Below are positions 16,750 through 24,522 of a stretch of 64,000 bases of DNA, piece after piece (the first letter of the stretch is position 1; each line of letters starts with the position of its first letter). The notes beneath the pieces are model-generated. The model was not told the DNA's origin and searched no databases. It saw only the letters and a program-made list of their open reading frames with translations. The translations under genes and the position numbers were made by a program. This stretch comes from CG1-02-35-72 sp045046885 (GTDB lineage Bacteria; Bacteroidota; Bacteroidia; Flavobacteriales; Flavobacteriaceae): positions 22,284 to 86,283 of the forward strand of contig JASFYX010000053.1 of the NCBI GenBank assembly GCA_045046885.1. The letters run 5' to 3'.

Positions 16750-19287
16750 ATGTTAGATAATACAACAAGAAAAAGAATTGACGATTGCAGGGATATTTTA
16801 GTAGGAAAACTACCCGACCCAAAATCGCAAATAGAACAGATTACCATAGCTTTAATTTATAAGTTTATGGACGATATGGATAAAGAATCCATTGAACTGG
16901 GCGGCGCAGCAAAATTCTTTTCGGGAGATTATGCTAAATACAGTTGGGACAGTCTTTTTGATGCAAAAGTAACCGCAACAGAAATGCTAAAACTCTATTC
17001 CCAAGCCATTGAAAGCATGGAGAAAAACCCGAGTATTCCACCGCTTTTTAGAGATATTTTTAAAAATGCTTATTTGCCTTACCGAGACCCCGAAACTTTA
17101 AAACTGTTTTTAAAAACCATAGGCGAATTTGAATACACCCACAGCGAAAAATTGGGCGATGCCTTTGAATATCTGCTTTCGGTAATGGGAAGCCAAGGCG
17201 ATGCAGGGCAATTTAGAACACCACGCCATATTATTGATTTTTTGGTAAAAGCCGTTGACCCAAACAAAACAGATACTATTCTTGACCCAGCTTGTGGCAC
17301 AGCAGGGTTTTTAATTTCAGCCTTTAAGAGAATTAAGGAAAAGAACAATAACCAATTGACACCTGATGAACACAAAAAACTGATTAAAAACTTTATCGGT
17401 TACGATATTTCACCCGATATGGTGCGTTTGAGTTTGGTAAATCTGTATTTGCACGGTTTTTCAGACCCGCATATTTTTGAATATGACACATTGACAAGCG
17501 AAGCGCGTTGGAACGACACTTTTGATGTAGTGCTTGCCAATCCGCCCTTTATGAGTCCGAAAGGGGGCATACGACCGCATAAAAAGTTTACGGTTACTTC
17601 TAACCGTTCGGAAGTGTTGTTTGTGGATTACATAGCTGAACATCTAAATCCCAACGGACGTGCAGGTATTATTGTTCCCGAAGGCGTTATTTTCCAAAGC
17701 GGAAAAGCCTACAAAGCATTGCGTAAAGTATTGGTTGAGAATTATCTGTATGCCGTAGTGAGTTTGCCCGCAGGCGTTTTTAATCCGTATAGCGGTGTAA
17801 AAACATCTGTTCTTTTTTTGGATAAAGCCCTTGCCAAAAAGACCAACAAAATCCTTTTTGTAAAAATTGATAATGACGGCTACAATCTTGGCGCACAACG
17901 CAACGCAATTAAAGGGGGTCAGTTAGATGAAACGATTGACATTTTAAATAGTTTTAAAGAAAATATCATAAACAGAACAGATTTTGAAAGTACCGATATC
18001 GCTCACTCTGTTGAAAAATCAAAAATTGCTAAGAATGGGGATTTTAATTTAAGTGGGGAAAGGTATAAAATCAGCCAAAATTTATCTTTAATAAAACACG
18101 AAATAGTATCTATTGGAGATGTTTTTAAAACATCTTCTGGTGGTACGCCTTTAAAAAAACATGATGAATATTATCACAACGGCACTATTCCTTGGTTAAG
18201 AAGTGGTGAAGTTGCACAGGGTTATATAAAATCAGCTAATATATATATTACGGAAGAAGCTTTGAAAAATTCTTCTGCTAAGATATTTCCAAACAATACA
18301 GTTTTAGTTGCAATGTATGGTGCAACTGCTGGACAGGTTGGGATTCTTAAATTTGAAGCATCTACAAATCAAGCTATTTGTGGAATATATCCAAATGATA
18401 AAGTGATACCTGAATATTTATATTTAGTACTCAAATCACAAAAAGATTATTTAATTTCTCTAAGTGGTGGAGGTGCACAACCTAATATTTCTCAGAAAAT
18501 AATACGAGATTTAAAAATCCCCCTACCGCCCTTATCCGTTCAAAAGGAAATAGTAGCCGAAATAGAGGGCTACCAAAAAATAATAGACGGGGCGCAACTG
18601 GTAGTAAAAAACTACAAACCCCAGATTGACCCCGATAGCTATCGGGATGACCCCGATTGGGAAATGGTGGAGTTGGGGGAGATTGCAAAACCTGAATATG
18701 GTTATACAGAAAAAGCAAAAAATGTTGGGAATACAAGATTTATAAGAATTACAGATATTGATTCGTATGGGAAACTTATAAAAAATGAAGCGAAGTATAT
18801 TGATTTAAGCAATGAATCAAAAAAAAGTATTGTTAAGAAGAATGATATATTGGTTGCAAGGACAGGTGCTACCTATGGCAAAACAATGATTTTTGAGGAA
18901 GATTATTTAGCAGTATTTGCCTCATTTCTAATCCGCTTGAATTTTAATCTCAATAAAGTTTTTCCTAAATATTATTGGGTATTTGCTCAAAGTAAAGATT
19001 ATATAAAACAAGCAGCAAGTTTAATGACAGGTGGAGGTCAACCTCAATTTAATGGTAATGTAATAAAAAAAATAAAAATCCCCATTCCACCACTCGAAAC
19101 CCAAAAACAAATCGTAGCTCAAATAGAAAAAGAACAGGAATTGGTTAATTCGAGCAAACAACTTATTGAGATTTTTGAGAAAAAAATAAAGAATAGGATT
19201 GCAAAAGTTTGGGGAGAAGAAAAAAAAGAGGCAGAACAAACGATAAGCATTGCAGCAGAACCCCAAATTGAATATAAAAAAGGATAA
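16750..19287 (+). CDS. hsdM: HsdM-HsdS fusion: type I methyltransferase with two target-recognition domains
   Basis: One 845-aa chain carries modification and specificity functions that are usually two proteins. Residues ~1-430 are an HsdM N6-adenine methylase: SAM motif LDPACGTAGF (D179) and catalytic NPPF (N264). Residues ~440-610 and ~640-810 are two HsdS target-recognition domains, each ending in a conserved helix entry, NISQKIIRDLKIPLPPL and FNGNVIKKIKIPIPPLETQ. Each is followed by a coiled-coil-like spacer (QKEIVAEIE, QKQIVAQIE). An odd 21-bp insertion sits in the spacer between them. It would form the methylase with itself or as a 2:1 complex with HsdR. It starts directly on the preceding stop codon. 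Confidence 0.93.
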   Translation: MLDNTTRKRIDDCRDILVGKLPDPKSQIEQITIALIYKFMDDMDKESIELGGAAKFFSGDYAKYSWDSLFDAKVTATEMLKLYSQAIESMEKNPSIPPLFRDIFKNAYLPYRDPETLKLFLKTIGEFEYTHSEKLGDAFEYLLSVMGSQGDAGQFRTPRHIIDFLVKAVDPNKTDTILDPACGTAGFLISAFKRIKEKNNNQLTPDEHKKLIKNFIGYDISPDMVRLSLVNLYLHGFSDPHIFEYDTLTSEARWNDTFDVVLANPPFMSPKGGIRPHKKFTVTSNRSEVLFVDYIAEHLNPNGRAGIIVPEGVIFQSGKAYKALRKVLVENYLYAVVSLPAGVFNPYSGVKTSVLFLDKALAKKTNKILFVKIDNDGYNLGAQRNAIKGGQLDETIDILNSFKENIINRTDFESTDIAHSVEKSKIAKNGDFNLSGERYKISQNLSLIKHEIVSIGDVFKTSSGGTPLKKHDEYYHNGTIPWLRSGEVAQGYIKSANIYITEEALKNSSAKIFPNNTVLVAMYGATAGQVGILKFEASTNQAICGIYPNDKVIPEYLYLVLKSQKDYLISLSGGGAQPNISQKIIRDLKIPLPPLSVQKEIVAEIEGYQKIIDGAQLVVKNYKPQIDPDSYRDDPDWEMVELGEIAKPEYGYTEKAKNVGNTRFIRITDIDSYGKLIKNEAKYIDLSNESKKSIVKKNDILVARTGATYGKTMIFEEDYLAVFASFLIRLNFNLNKVFPKYYWVFAQSKDYIKQAASLMTGGGQPQFNGNVIKKIKIPIPPLETQKQIVAQIEKEQELVNSSKQLIEIFEKKIKNRIAKVWGEEKKEAEQTISIAAEPQIEYKKG
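18628..18657 (+). repeat. CCCGATAGCTATCGGG palindrome with flanking direct repeat inside the TRD spacer
   Basis: GACCCCGAT occurs at 18628-18636 and again at 18649-18657, 21 bp apart. Between and across them lies the perfect palindrome CCCGATAGCTATCGGG (18631-18646). The insertion is in frame and adds seven residues (about 627-633, DPDSYRD) to the inter-TRD spacer. Confidence 0.8.
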
Positions 19288-19363
19288 ATTAATGCGTGCA
19301 TTAACGGTAATAAAAAAGAGAAAAAAGTAAGAAGAAGACACAATAAAGCAAGGAATACAAAAA

Positions 19364-19465
19364 ATGCGACAGTTAGAAATATGGAACACCCCTTACTTTG
19401 TTACAGATAATTGTAAAAACACCCCTTACTTTGTTACAAATAACTCTATTTGCTATAGAAATTAA
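19364..19465 (+). CDS. Possible 33-aa ORF built of an 11-residue repeat
   Basis: A short frame from ATG 19364 contains N-T-P-Y-F-V-T-(D/N)-N twice, encoded by a 33-bp near-perfect duplication. No family is recognised. It lies downstream of the RM operon and may be a gene remnant or simply a DNA repeat that happens to be open. Translation is unproven. Confidence 0.25.
   Translation: MRQLEIWNTPYFVTDNCKNTPYFVTNNSICYRN
19385..19444 (+). repeat. 33-bp direct repeat downstream of the RM operon
   Basis: A 21-bp identical block beginning AACACCCCTTAC starts at 19385 and at 19418. The similarity continues into RATAA. It is at the downstream edge of the restriction island. Confidence 0.85.
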
Positions 19466-19516
19466 ATAAAATAGCGTGAATCCAAATTCACAAAAAAGTA
19501 AGCCTCTTGGTTTTTA

Positions 19517-20557
19517 TTAAACCTTTTCTGTATCCCTATAATAATACAAACCCATCACCAATGTTGCCAAAACCAAAACAGCTCCCAATTGATGTAACAC
19601 ACCCAAACTAACAGGTACGGCGTTTATCAGTGTAAAAATACCCAAAGTTATTTGTAAAATAATAAGACTTATAAGTGTGTAATTACATTTTATTTGTGGG
19701 ACAGTCAGTTCTAACCTACGCGCCTTTAGATAAAACCTTACAAAGAAAAACAATACCAAAGCCGCCAACCAACGGTGGATAAATTGTACCAAAATAGGGT
19801 TTTCTACAAATGCTGAAATACCAGTGTTTTTTATACTTTCAATAGCTTGGTCTGGCAGCCATTCAGACCCCATTTTAGGATAAGTGGGATAAATGTAACC
19901 CGCTTTAAGACCGGCTGTAAAAGCCCCGTAAATTATTTGAAGACTTACCAATCCTAAAAGTATTTTTAAACGCTTTTGAAGTTTAGGATAAAAAATAGAG
20001 TTTTTGGTTTTATCTAATAGAATAGGTAAAGCGGTTCCTAAAATATAACTGAATAAAAACAAAGCAGTTACCAAATGTAAAGCCAGTCTAAAATGGCTTA
20101 CACTGGGGCGGTTAACCAAACCGCTTTTTACCATAAACCAGCCAATAAAACCTTGTAATCCGCCAAGGAGAAAGATAACGATAAGGTGTTTGAGCAGTTT
20201 TTTGTCGCTGAGTTTTTTGCTAAAATAAAACCACAAAAAAGGGATTAAAAACACAATACCAATAACGCGTCCTATAAAACGGTGGATAAATTCCCACCAA
20301 AAAATAGATTTAAAATCTTCTAAACTAAAATGATAATTGTGTTTTATATATTCGGGCGATGTTTTATAATGATTGAATTCGGCTTGCCATTCAGTTGTAT
20401 TTAGCGGTGGCACAATTCCCGAAATAGGATGCCATTTTACCATTGAAAGACCTGAGTGGGTAAGACGTGTAATACCGCCAACAACAACCATTGTTATGAC
20501 CAAAACAGCGCCTAGCAAAAGCCAATAACCTACAATTTTAGGCGTTTTATTTTGCAT
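19517..20557 (-). CDS. ctaA: CtaA/COX15, heme A synthase
   Basis: An integral membrane enzyme that oxidises the C8 methyl of heme O to give heme A for cytochrome aa3-type oxidases. It has eight predicted helices. The first carries VVGGITRLTHSGLSM, and heme-ligand His residues sit in FWWEFIHRFIGRVIG, SHFRLALHLV, VQFIHRWLAAL and LGVLHQLGAVL. The 346-aa length is typical of alphaproteobacterial/Bacteroidota-type two-half enzymes. It is monocistronic and convergent with the RM operon. A weak hairpin (19476-19491), T-rich on the minus strand, may terminate it. Confidence 0.95.
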   Translation of the reverse strand: MQNKTPKIVGYWLLLGAVLVITMVVVGGITRLTHSGLSMVKWHPISGIVPPLNTTEWQAEFNHYKTSPEYIKHNYHFSLEDFKSIFWWEFIHRFIGRVIGIVFLIPFLWFYFSKKLSDKKLLKHLIVIFLLGGLQGFIGWFMVKSGLVNRPSVSHFRLALHLVTALFLFSYILGTALPILLDKTKNSIFYPKLQKRLKILLGLVSLQIIYGAFTAGLKAGYIYPTYPKMGSEWLPDQAIESIKNTGISAFVENPILVQFIHRWLAALVLFFFVRFYLKARRLELTVPQIKCNYTLISLIILQITLGIFTLINAVPVSLGVLHQLGAVLVLATLVMGLYYYRDTEKV

Positions 20558-20617
20558 AAAATAAATTTTAGCAAATATACTTAAATAGCTAAGTTTTGAT
20601 AAATGTTTGATAATAAA

Positions 20618-20653
20618 AAAAGCAGAAAAAATTATTAAACCTTTTCTGCTTTT
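20618..20653 (-). terminator. Intrinsic terminator of the outer membrane protein gene
   Basis: A 12-bp stem, AAAAGCAGAAAA / TTTTCTGCTTTT, is followed on the minus strand by a run of T. It starts 18 bp past the stop codon of the gene at 20672-21304. Confidence 0.85.
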
Positions 20654-20671
20654 GTAAATATAGTAGGTTGA

Positions 20672-21304
20672 TTAGAATCCTATACCAAAGCCAATATTAA
20701 ATAAAAACATACCACTTGTGCTAATACCAGGAATATCGGGAATAGCTTCAGTACCAGTTTCTGTAGTTGTTTGAGATACACCGCCAACTGTTGCTGTAAC
20801 AACACCTGTTATGTCAATTTTGTCTGGTATGGTGCCAAAACCATATCCTGCTTCAATTCTCATATAAAATGAGCGGCCCATTTTTACACCTAATTTGGTA
20901 TTAAGTGTGTTTATTGAAAGACTGCCTGTAGCAAGTCCAGTAAAATCAACACCACTACTTGTTTGTGCATCGGCATAAGAGCCGTCTAAGCTAAAATTAC
21001 TGTATCCAAAAGAACCGTAAAAGCCTTTTCCAGTTGGTTTAAAGTAAATATTTACACCCGCTTCAAAGTCATTAAAGCTCACATCTACACCGCTAAAGGT
21101 GCCTGAGTAAGAAGAGTAATCTACATAAGCTGCAAGTCTTTTAAAAAAAACAAGTTCGGCATTACCCCCCACAATATTGGGGACTCCTGCTTTAACACCT
21201 ATTCTAAAAGGTTTAATACTTTTTACTTTGTCTTGTTTGTTTTGAGCTTGAGTTGTTACAAATAACAGTAGAGCTACAGCTACTACAAGGGATTTTTTTA
21301 ACAT
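20672..21304 (-). CDS. Small outer membrane beta-barrel protein
   Basis: A 210-aa protein with a signal peptide ending at TTQAQ (about residue 21) and alternating beta-strands rich in aromatic girdle residues (YVDYSSYSG, YGSFGYSNF, MRIEAGYGFG). It ends in GFGIGF, a C-terminal aromatic typical of Bam-inserted barrels. Eight or so strands would fit an OmpX/OmpW-like barrel. A Thr/Gly-rich loop near residue 170-190 would be extracellular. No specific role can be assigned. It is divergent from cinA. Confidence 0.75.
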   Translation of the reverse strand: MLKKSLVVAVALLLFVTTQAQNKQDKVKSIKPFRIGVKAGVPNIVGGNAELVFFKRLAAYVDYSSYSGTFSGVDVSFNDFEAGVNIYFKPTGKGFYGSFGYSNFSLDGSYADAQTSSGVDFTGLATGSLSINTLNTKLGVKMGRSFYMRIEAGYGFGTIPDKIDITGVVTATVGGVSQTTTETGTEAIPDIPGISTSGMFLFNIGFGIGF

Positions 21305-21414
21305 AATTAGTTGATTTATTGATTATCTCGTAAAGATAGAAAAAATGTTTTACTGCGCAAAAAGGAAAATCCCCCTTTTTTAATTTTTTAGGCTTAGTTG
21401 TTATAAATTTCAAG

Positions 21415-21422
21415 TATTTTTG
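21415..21422 (+). promoter_or_regulatory. -7 promoter box of cinA
   Basis: TATTTTTG fits TAnnTTTG and lies 22 bp before the TTG start codon of cinA. Confidence 0.5.
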
Positions 21423-21443
21423 AAGTGATATTAAACCCTTGTT

Positions 21444-22697
21444 TTGAAAGTAGAAATTATTACCATTGGCGATGAGATTTTAATAGGCCAAATATTAGAT
21501 AGCAATTCTAAATGGATGGCTACAGAGCTCAATAATATAGGTGTAGAAGTCTATCAAATAACTTCTATTCACGACGATGAAAAACATATTTTAAAGGCTT
21601 TAGCTGAAGCTGAAAAGAGAGTAGATATTATTTTAATAACAGGAGGCCTGGGGCCTACAAAAGATGACATTACAAAACGGGTTTTAGCAAAGTATTTTAA
21701 GGACGATTTGATTTTACATGACGATATCGTTGCACATATTAAAGGGCTTTTTAAAAAAATTAATTATCCTTTTACAGAAATAAACAAGCAACAAGCTTTA
21801 GTGCCCTCAAAAGCCAAACCGTTGACAAATAATTATGGTACTGCTCCAGGTATGTGGTTTGAAGAAAAGGGTAAAATTATTGTTTCTATGCCGGGCGTCC
21901 CTACAGAAATGAAAGGCTTAATGACGCAATCTGTTTTACCACTTTTACAACAGCAATTCGATTTACCTTTTATTTATCACAGAACCATTCTGACTTACGG
22001 AATGGGAGAAAGCATGTTGGCAGAAAAAATAGCCGATTGGGAAAATAATTTACCAAAACCTTTAAAATTAGCCTATTTACCTGCTTTTGGACGCGTGAGA
22101 TTAAGAATATCCGCAAAGGGAAAATCAAAAGAAAAAATTACACAACTTGTAGAGGACGAAGCTGAAAAATTGCAACCAATAATTGGCGATATAATTTTAG
22201 GATCAGAAGCGTCTGAACCTTTAGAAGTTGTTATAGGTAAACTGTTAAAAGCACAAAATAAAACTTTAGCAACAGCCGAAAGTTGTACAGGTGGCGCTAT
22301 TGCAAGTCTTATAACAAGTGTTGCTGGCGCGTCAAATTATTTTAAAGGGGCTGTTGTAAGTTATGCCGCCGAAATAAAAGAGCAACTATTAAATGTAAAA
22401 GCGTCAACAATAAAAAAATATTCTGTCGTCAGTAAAGAGGTGGCAAAAGAAATGGCTAGAAATGCCCGAATTGTCCTCAACACAGATTATGTTATTGCTA
22501 CAACTGGTAACGCTGGCCCAACGACAGACAAGACTGATAAATCAGTCGGAATTGTCTTTATCGCCATAGCGACACCCCAAAATGTTTATGTAGAAGTGTT
22601 TAATTTTGGGCAGCCACGCGAAAAGGTTATCGTTAAAGCCACACAAAAAGCCTTAGAATTACTTAGAAATCAGCTTATAAAAAACCTTAAAAAATAG
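21444..22697 (+). CDS. cinA: CinA family protein (MoCF-binding domain + PncC amidase domain)
   Basis: The N-terminal MoaB/MogA-like domain begins EIITIGDEILIGQ and has TGGLGPTKDDITK. The C-terminal ~160 residues are the CinA-C/PncC nicotinamide-nucleotide amidase domain, with ATAESCTGGAIASLITSVAGAS (catalytic Ser and Thr/Lys neighbours) and ATTGNAGPTTDKTDKSVG. CinA recycles NMN to nicotinate mononucleotide and hydrolyses ADP-ribose; in some bacteria it is linked to competence. The start is TTG at 21444, giving the family-typical MKVEIITIGDE. It precedes rpmB by 58 bp. Confidence 0.93.
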   Translation: MKVEIITIGDEILIGQILDSNSKWMATELNNIGVEVYQITSIHDDEKHILKALAEAEKRVDIILITGGLGPTKDDITKRVLAKYFKDDLILHDDIVAHIKGLFKKINYPFTEINKQQALVPSKAKPLTNNYGTAPGMWFEEKGKIIVSMPGVPTEMKGLMTQSVLPLLQQQFDLPFIYHRTILTYGMGESMLAEKIADWENNLPKPLKLAYLPAFGRVRLRISAKGKSKEKITQLVEDEAEKLQPIIGDIILGSEASEPLEVVIGKLLKAQNKTLATAESCTGGAIASLITSVAGASNYFKGAVVSYAAEIKEQLLNVKASTIKKYSVVSKEVAKEMARNARIVLNTDYVIATTGNAGPTTDKTDKSVGIVFIAIATPQNVYVEVFNFGQPREKVIVKATQKALELLRNQLIKNLKK

Positions 22698-22728
22698 TTT
22701 GCTATTATTTAATTAATATGTAAATTTG
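22698..22728 (+). promoter_or_regulatory. Promoter of the rpmB-rpmG-DUF4295 operon
   Basis: TTTG (22698-22701), a 19-bp spacer and TAAATTTG (22721-22728) form a near-ideal Bacteroidota promoter. The ATG of rpmB is 28 bp downstream. Confidence 0.75.
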
Positions 22729-22755
22729 CCCCTCGTTTAAAAACAATTAAAAAAG

Positions 22756-22995
22756 ATGTCTAGAGTTTGTGAGCTTACAGGTAAAAAAGCAATGACAGGA
22801 AACAATGTTTCGCATGCCTTAAATAGAACTAAACGCAAGTTTAATGTCAATTTAACTAAGAAACGTTTTTACATTCCAGAAGAAGATAAATGGTTAACTT
22901 TAAGAGTTTCTACAAGAGCTTTAAAAAACATTAATAAAAAAGGAATAGCCGCAGTTGTTAAAGAAGCACGCGAAAAAGGTTATTTAAAAAAATAA
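22756..22995 (+). CDS. rpmB: 50S ribosomal protein L28
   Basis: A 79-aa L28 with the N-terminal SRVCELTGKKAMTGNNVSHALNRTKR-type signature (bacterial L28 SHxxNRTKR motif) and a basic C-terminus. First gene of a compact ribosomal block: rpmG follows 11 bp later. Its own promoter is just upstream. Confidence 0.97.
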   Translation: MSRVCELTGKKAMTGNNVSHALNRTKRKFNVNLTKKRFYIPEEDKWLTLRVSTRALKNINKKGIAAVVKEAREKGYLKK

Positions 22996-23006
22996 GTCTA
23001 TAAGTA

Positions 23007-23192
23007 ATGGCAAAAAGTAAAGGTAATAGAATTCAGGTTATTTTAGAATGTACAGAGCACAAAGCCACTGGTTTACCAGGTACGTCTAGATATATTACAA
23101 CTAAAAACAAAAAAAATACACCCGACAGATTAGAGGTTAAAAAATTTAACCCTATCTTGAAAAAAATGACGGTTCATAAAGAAATTAAATAA
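23007..23192 (+). CDS. rpmG: 50S ribosomal protein L33
   Basis: A 61-aa L33 with RIQVILECTEHK, TSRYITTKNKKNTPDRLEVKKFNP and a Lys-rich end. The paired-Cys zinc motif is incomplete (a single Cys), typical of a non-zinc (C-minus) L33. It lies between rpmB and the DUF4295 gene. Confidence 0.97.
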   Translation: MAKSKGNRIQVILECTEHKATGLPGTSRYITTKNKKNTPDRLEVKKFNPILKKMTVHKEIK

Positions 23193-23204
23193 CAGGATAA
23201 GGAC

Positions 23205-23354
23205 ATGGCAAAGAAATCAGTAGCATCGTTACAAACAGGTTCAAAACGCTTAACTAAAGCTATAAAAATGGTAAAATCGCCTAAAACAGGTGCTTATATA
23301 TTTGTAGAATCTATTATGGATCCTAGTAAAGTAAACGATTTTTTAAAAAAATAA
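23205..23354 (+). CDS. DUF4295 small basic protein
   Basis: A 49-aa protein, MAKKSVASLQTGSKRLTKAI at the start, then MVKSPKTGAYIFVESIMD. This family regularly follows rpmB and rpmG in Bacteroidota and is likely a ribosome-associated small protein; its exact role is unknown to me. The start ATG at 23205 follows rpmG by 12 bp and is preceded by a purine-rich GGATAAGGAC. A terminator follows its stop. Confidence 0.9.
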   Translation: MAKKSVASLQTGSKRLTKAIKMVKSPKTGAYIFVESIMDPSKVNDFLKK

Positions 23355-23377
23355 ATCAGCTTACTTATAATTTACTG

Positions 23378-23411
23378 AAGCTACTTTCGTTTTGAAAGTA
23401 GCTTTTTGTTT
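23378..23411 (+). terminator. Intrinsic terminator of the ribosomal protein operon
   Basis: An 11-bp stem AAGCTACTTTC / GAAAGTAGCTT with a GTTTT loop is followed by TTTGTTTTT. Its loop also contains the -33 box of the ftsY promoter. Confidence 0.85.
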
Positions 23412-23422
23412 TTATATATTTG
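23390..23422 (+). promoter_or_regulatory. ftsY promoter overlapping the upstream terminator
   Basis: TTTTG at 23390-23394 (in the terminator loop and stem), a 20-bp spacer and TATATTTG at 23415-23422. The ftsY ATG is 43 bp downstream. Confidence 0.65.
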
Positions 23423-23464
23423 TGTGCTTTTAAAGCCCTTTTTTTTAAGTTAAAATAACGACCT

Positions 23465-24418
23465 ATGAGTTTATTTAAAAAACTTTTTTCAACAGAAAAA
23501 AAAGAAACACTAGACAAAGGTTTAGAAAAAACCAAATCTAGTTTTTTTGGTAAATTATCTAAAGCTGTCGCCGGAAAGTCTAAAGTTGACGATACTGTTT
23601 TAGACGAATTAGAAGAGGTTTTAGTATCGTCGGATGTTGGTGTAGATACAACACTTAAAATTATAGAGGCGATTGAAGCGCGTGTTGCCAAAGATAAATA
23701 TTTAGGCACAGCCGAATTAAACACAATTTTACGTGAAGAAATTGCCGCTTTACTCGCCAAAACAAATACTGGAAATGCCACTGATTTTGAAATACCAAAT
23801 GACACAAAACCCTTCGTAATAATGGTTGTAGGTGTTAATGGTGTAGGCAAAACCACCACTATTGGTAAGTTGGCTTCACAATTTAAAAAGCAAGGTAAGA
23901 GCGTCATTTTGGGCGCAGCAGATACTTTTAGAGCCGCTGCAATTGACCAATTGCAAATTTGGGCAGATAGAGTTCAAATTCCCATTGTTAAACAACAAAT
24001 GGGTAGCGATCCTGCTTCTGTAGCTTTCGATACTTTGTCATCTGCTTTAAAACAAAATGCCGATGTGGTGATTATAGATACCGCAGGACGCCTGCATAAT
24101 AAAATTAACTTGATGAATGAATTGACAAAAATTAAAATGGTTATGCAAAAGGTTATTCCTGATGCCCCGCATGAAATTTTGTTAATTTTAGATGGTTCTA
24201 CAGGTCAAAATGCTTTTGAGCAAGCTAAACAATTTACCAAAGCTACTGAAGTTAATGCACTTGCTGTTACAAAACTAGATGGTACAGCCAAAGGCGGTGT
24301 TGTGATTGGCATTTCAGACCAGTTTCAAATTCCAGTTAAGTATATTGGCGTAGGCGAGGGGCTTGACGACCTTCAGGTTTTTAATAAAATTGAGTTTGTA
24401 GATTCGTTTTTTAAATGA
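23465..24418 (+). CDS. ftsY: FtsY, signal recognition particle receptor GTPase
   Basis: The receptor that docks SRP-ribosome complexes at the membrane for co-translational insertion. A short N domain (helical, 1-110) precedes the NG GTPase: P-loop GVNGVGKTTTIGKLA, DTFRAAAIDQL, DTAGRLHNK and TKLDGTAKGGV. At 317 aa it lacks the long acidic A domain of E. coli FtsY, as is normal in Bacteroidota. It has its own promoter and precedes rimO, with a 104-bp repetitive spacer. Confidence 0.97.
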   Translation: MSLFKKLFSTEKKETLDKGLEKTKSSFFGKLSKAVAGKSKVDDTVLDELEEVLVSSDVGVDTTLKIIEAIEARVAKDKYLGTAELNTILREEIAALLAKTNTGNATDFEIPNDTKPFVIMVVGVNGVGKTTTIGKLASQFKKQGKSVILGAADTFRAAAIDQLQIWADRVQIPIVKQQMGSDPASVAFDTLSSALKQNADVVIIDTAGRLHNKINLMNELTKIKMVMQKVIPDAPHEILLILDGSTGQNAFEQAKQFTKATEVNALAVTKLDGTAKGGVVIGISDQFQIPVKYIGVGEGLDDLQVFNKIEFVDSFFK

Positions 24419-24522
24419 GTACCAAGTACAAAGTACAAAGTATCTGATATCAAGTACTTGCCTAATATTAAATACCTAAACCAAATACCTGATACTAGAT
24501 ACCAGCTACTAACATCCAATTC
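24419..24522 (+). repeat. Degenerate AAGTAC/ATACC short-repeat tract
   Basis: The 104-bp gap between ftsY and rimO is made of near-repeats of (A)AGTACAAAGTA, GATATCAAGTACT and AAATACC/GATACTAGATACC. Tracts of this kind occur in Bacteroidota intergenic DNA. No promoter of the usual form was seen in it. Confidence 0.6.

Noticed and set aside
17079..17375. Minus-strand ORF within hsdM-hsdS
   Set aside because: Shadow of the coding strand; no recognisable domain and the plus-strand methylase motifs explain the region.
19021..19389. Phe-rich minus-strand ORF at the end of hsdM-hsdS
   Set aside because: Low-complexity reverse of Lys/Glu-rich codons, no start context, and fully overlaps the real gene.
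19476..19491. Hairpin GTGAAT-CCAA-ATTCAC as a firm terminator for ctaA
   Set aside because: Only six base pairs and a weak T-tract on the minus strand; too uncertain to list as a feature.
23365..23907. 180-aa minus-strand ORF over ftsY
   Set aside because: Antisense to the conserved FtsY GTPase; Ser/Leu-rich shadow.
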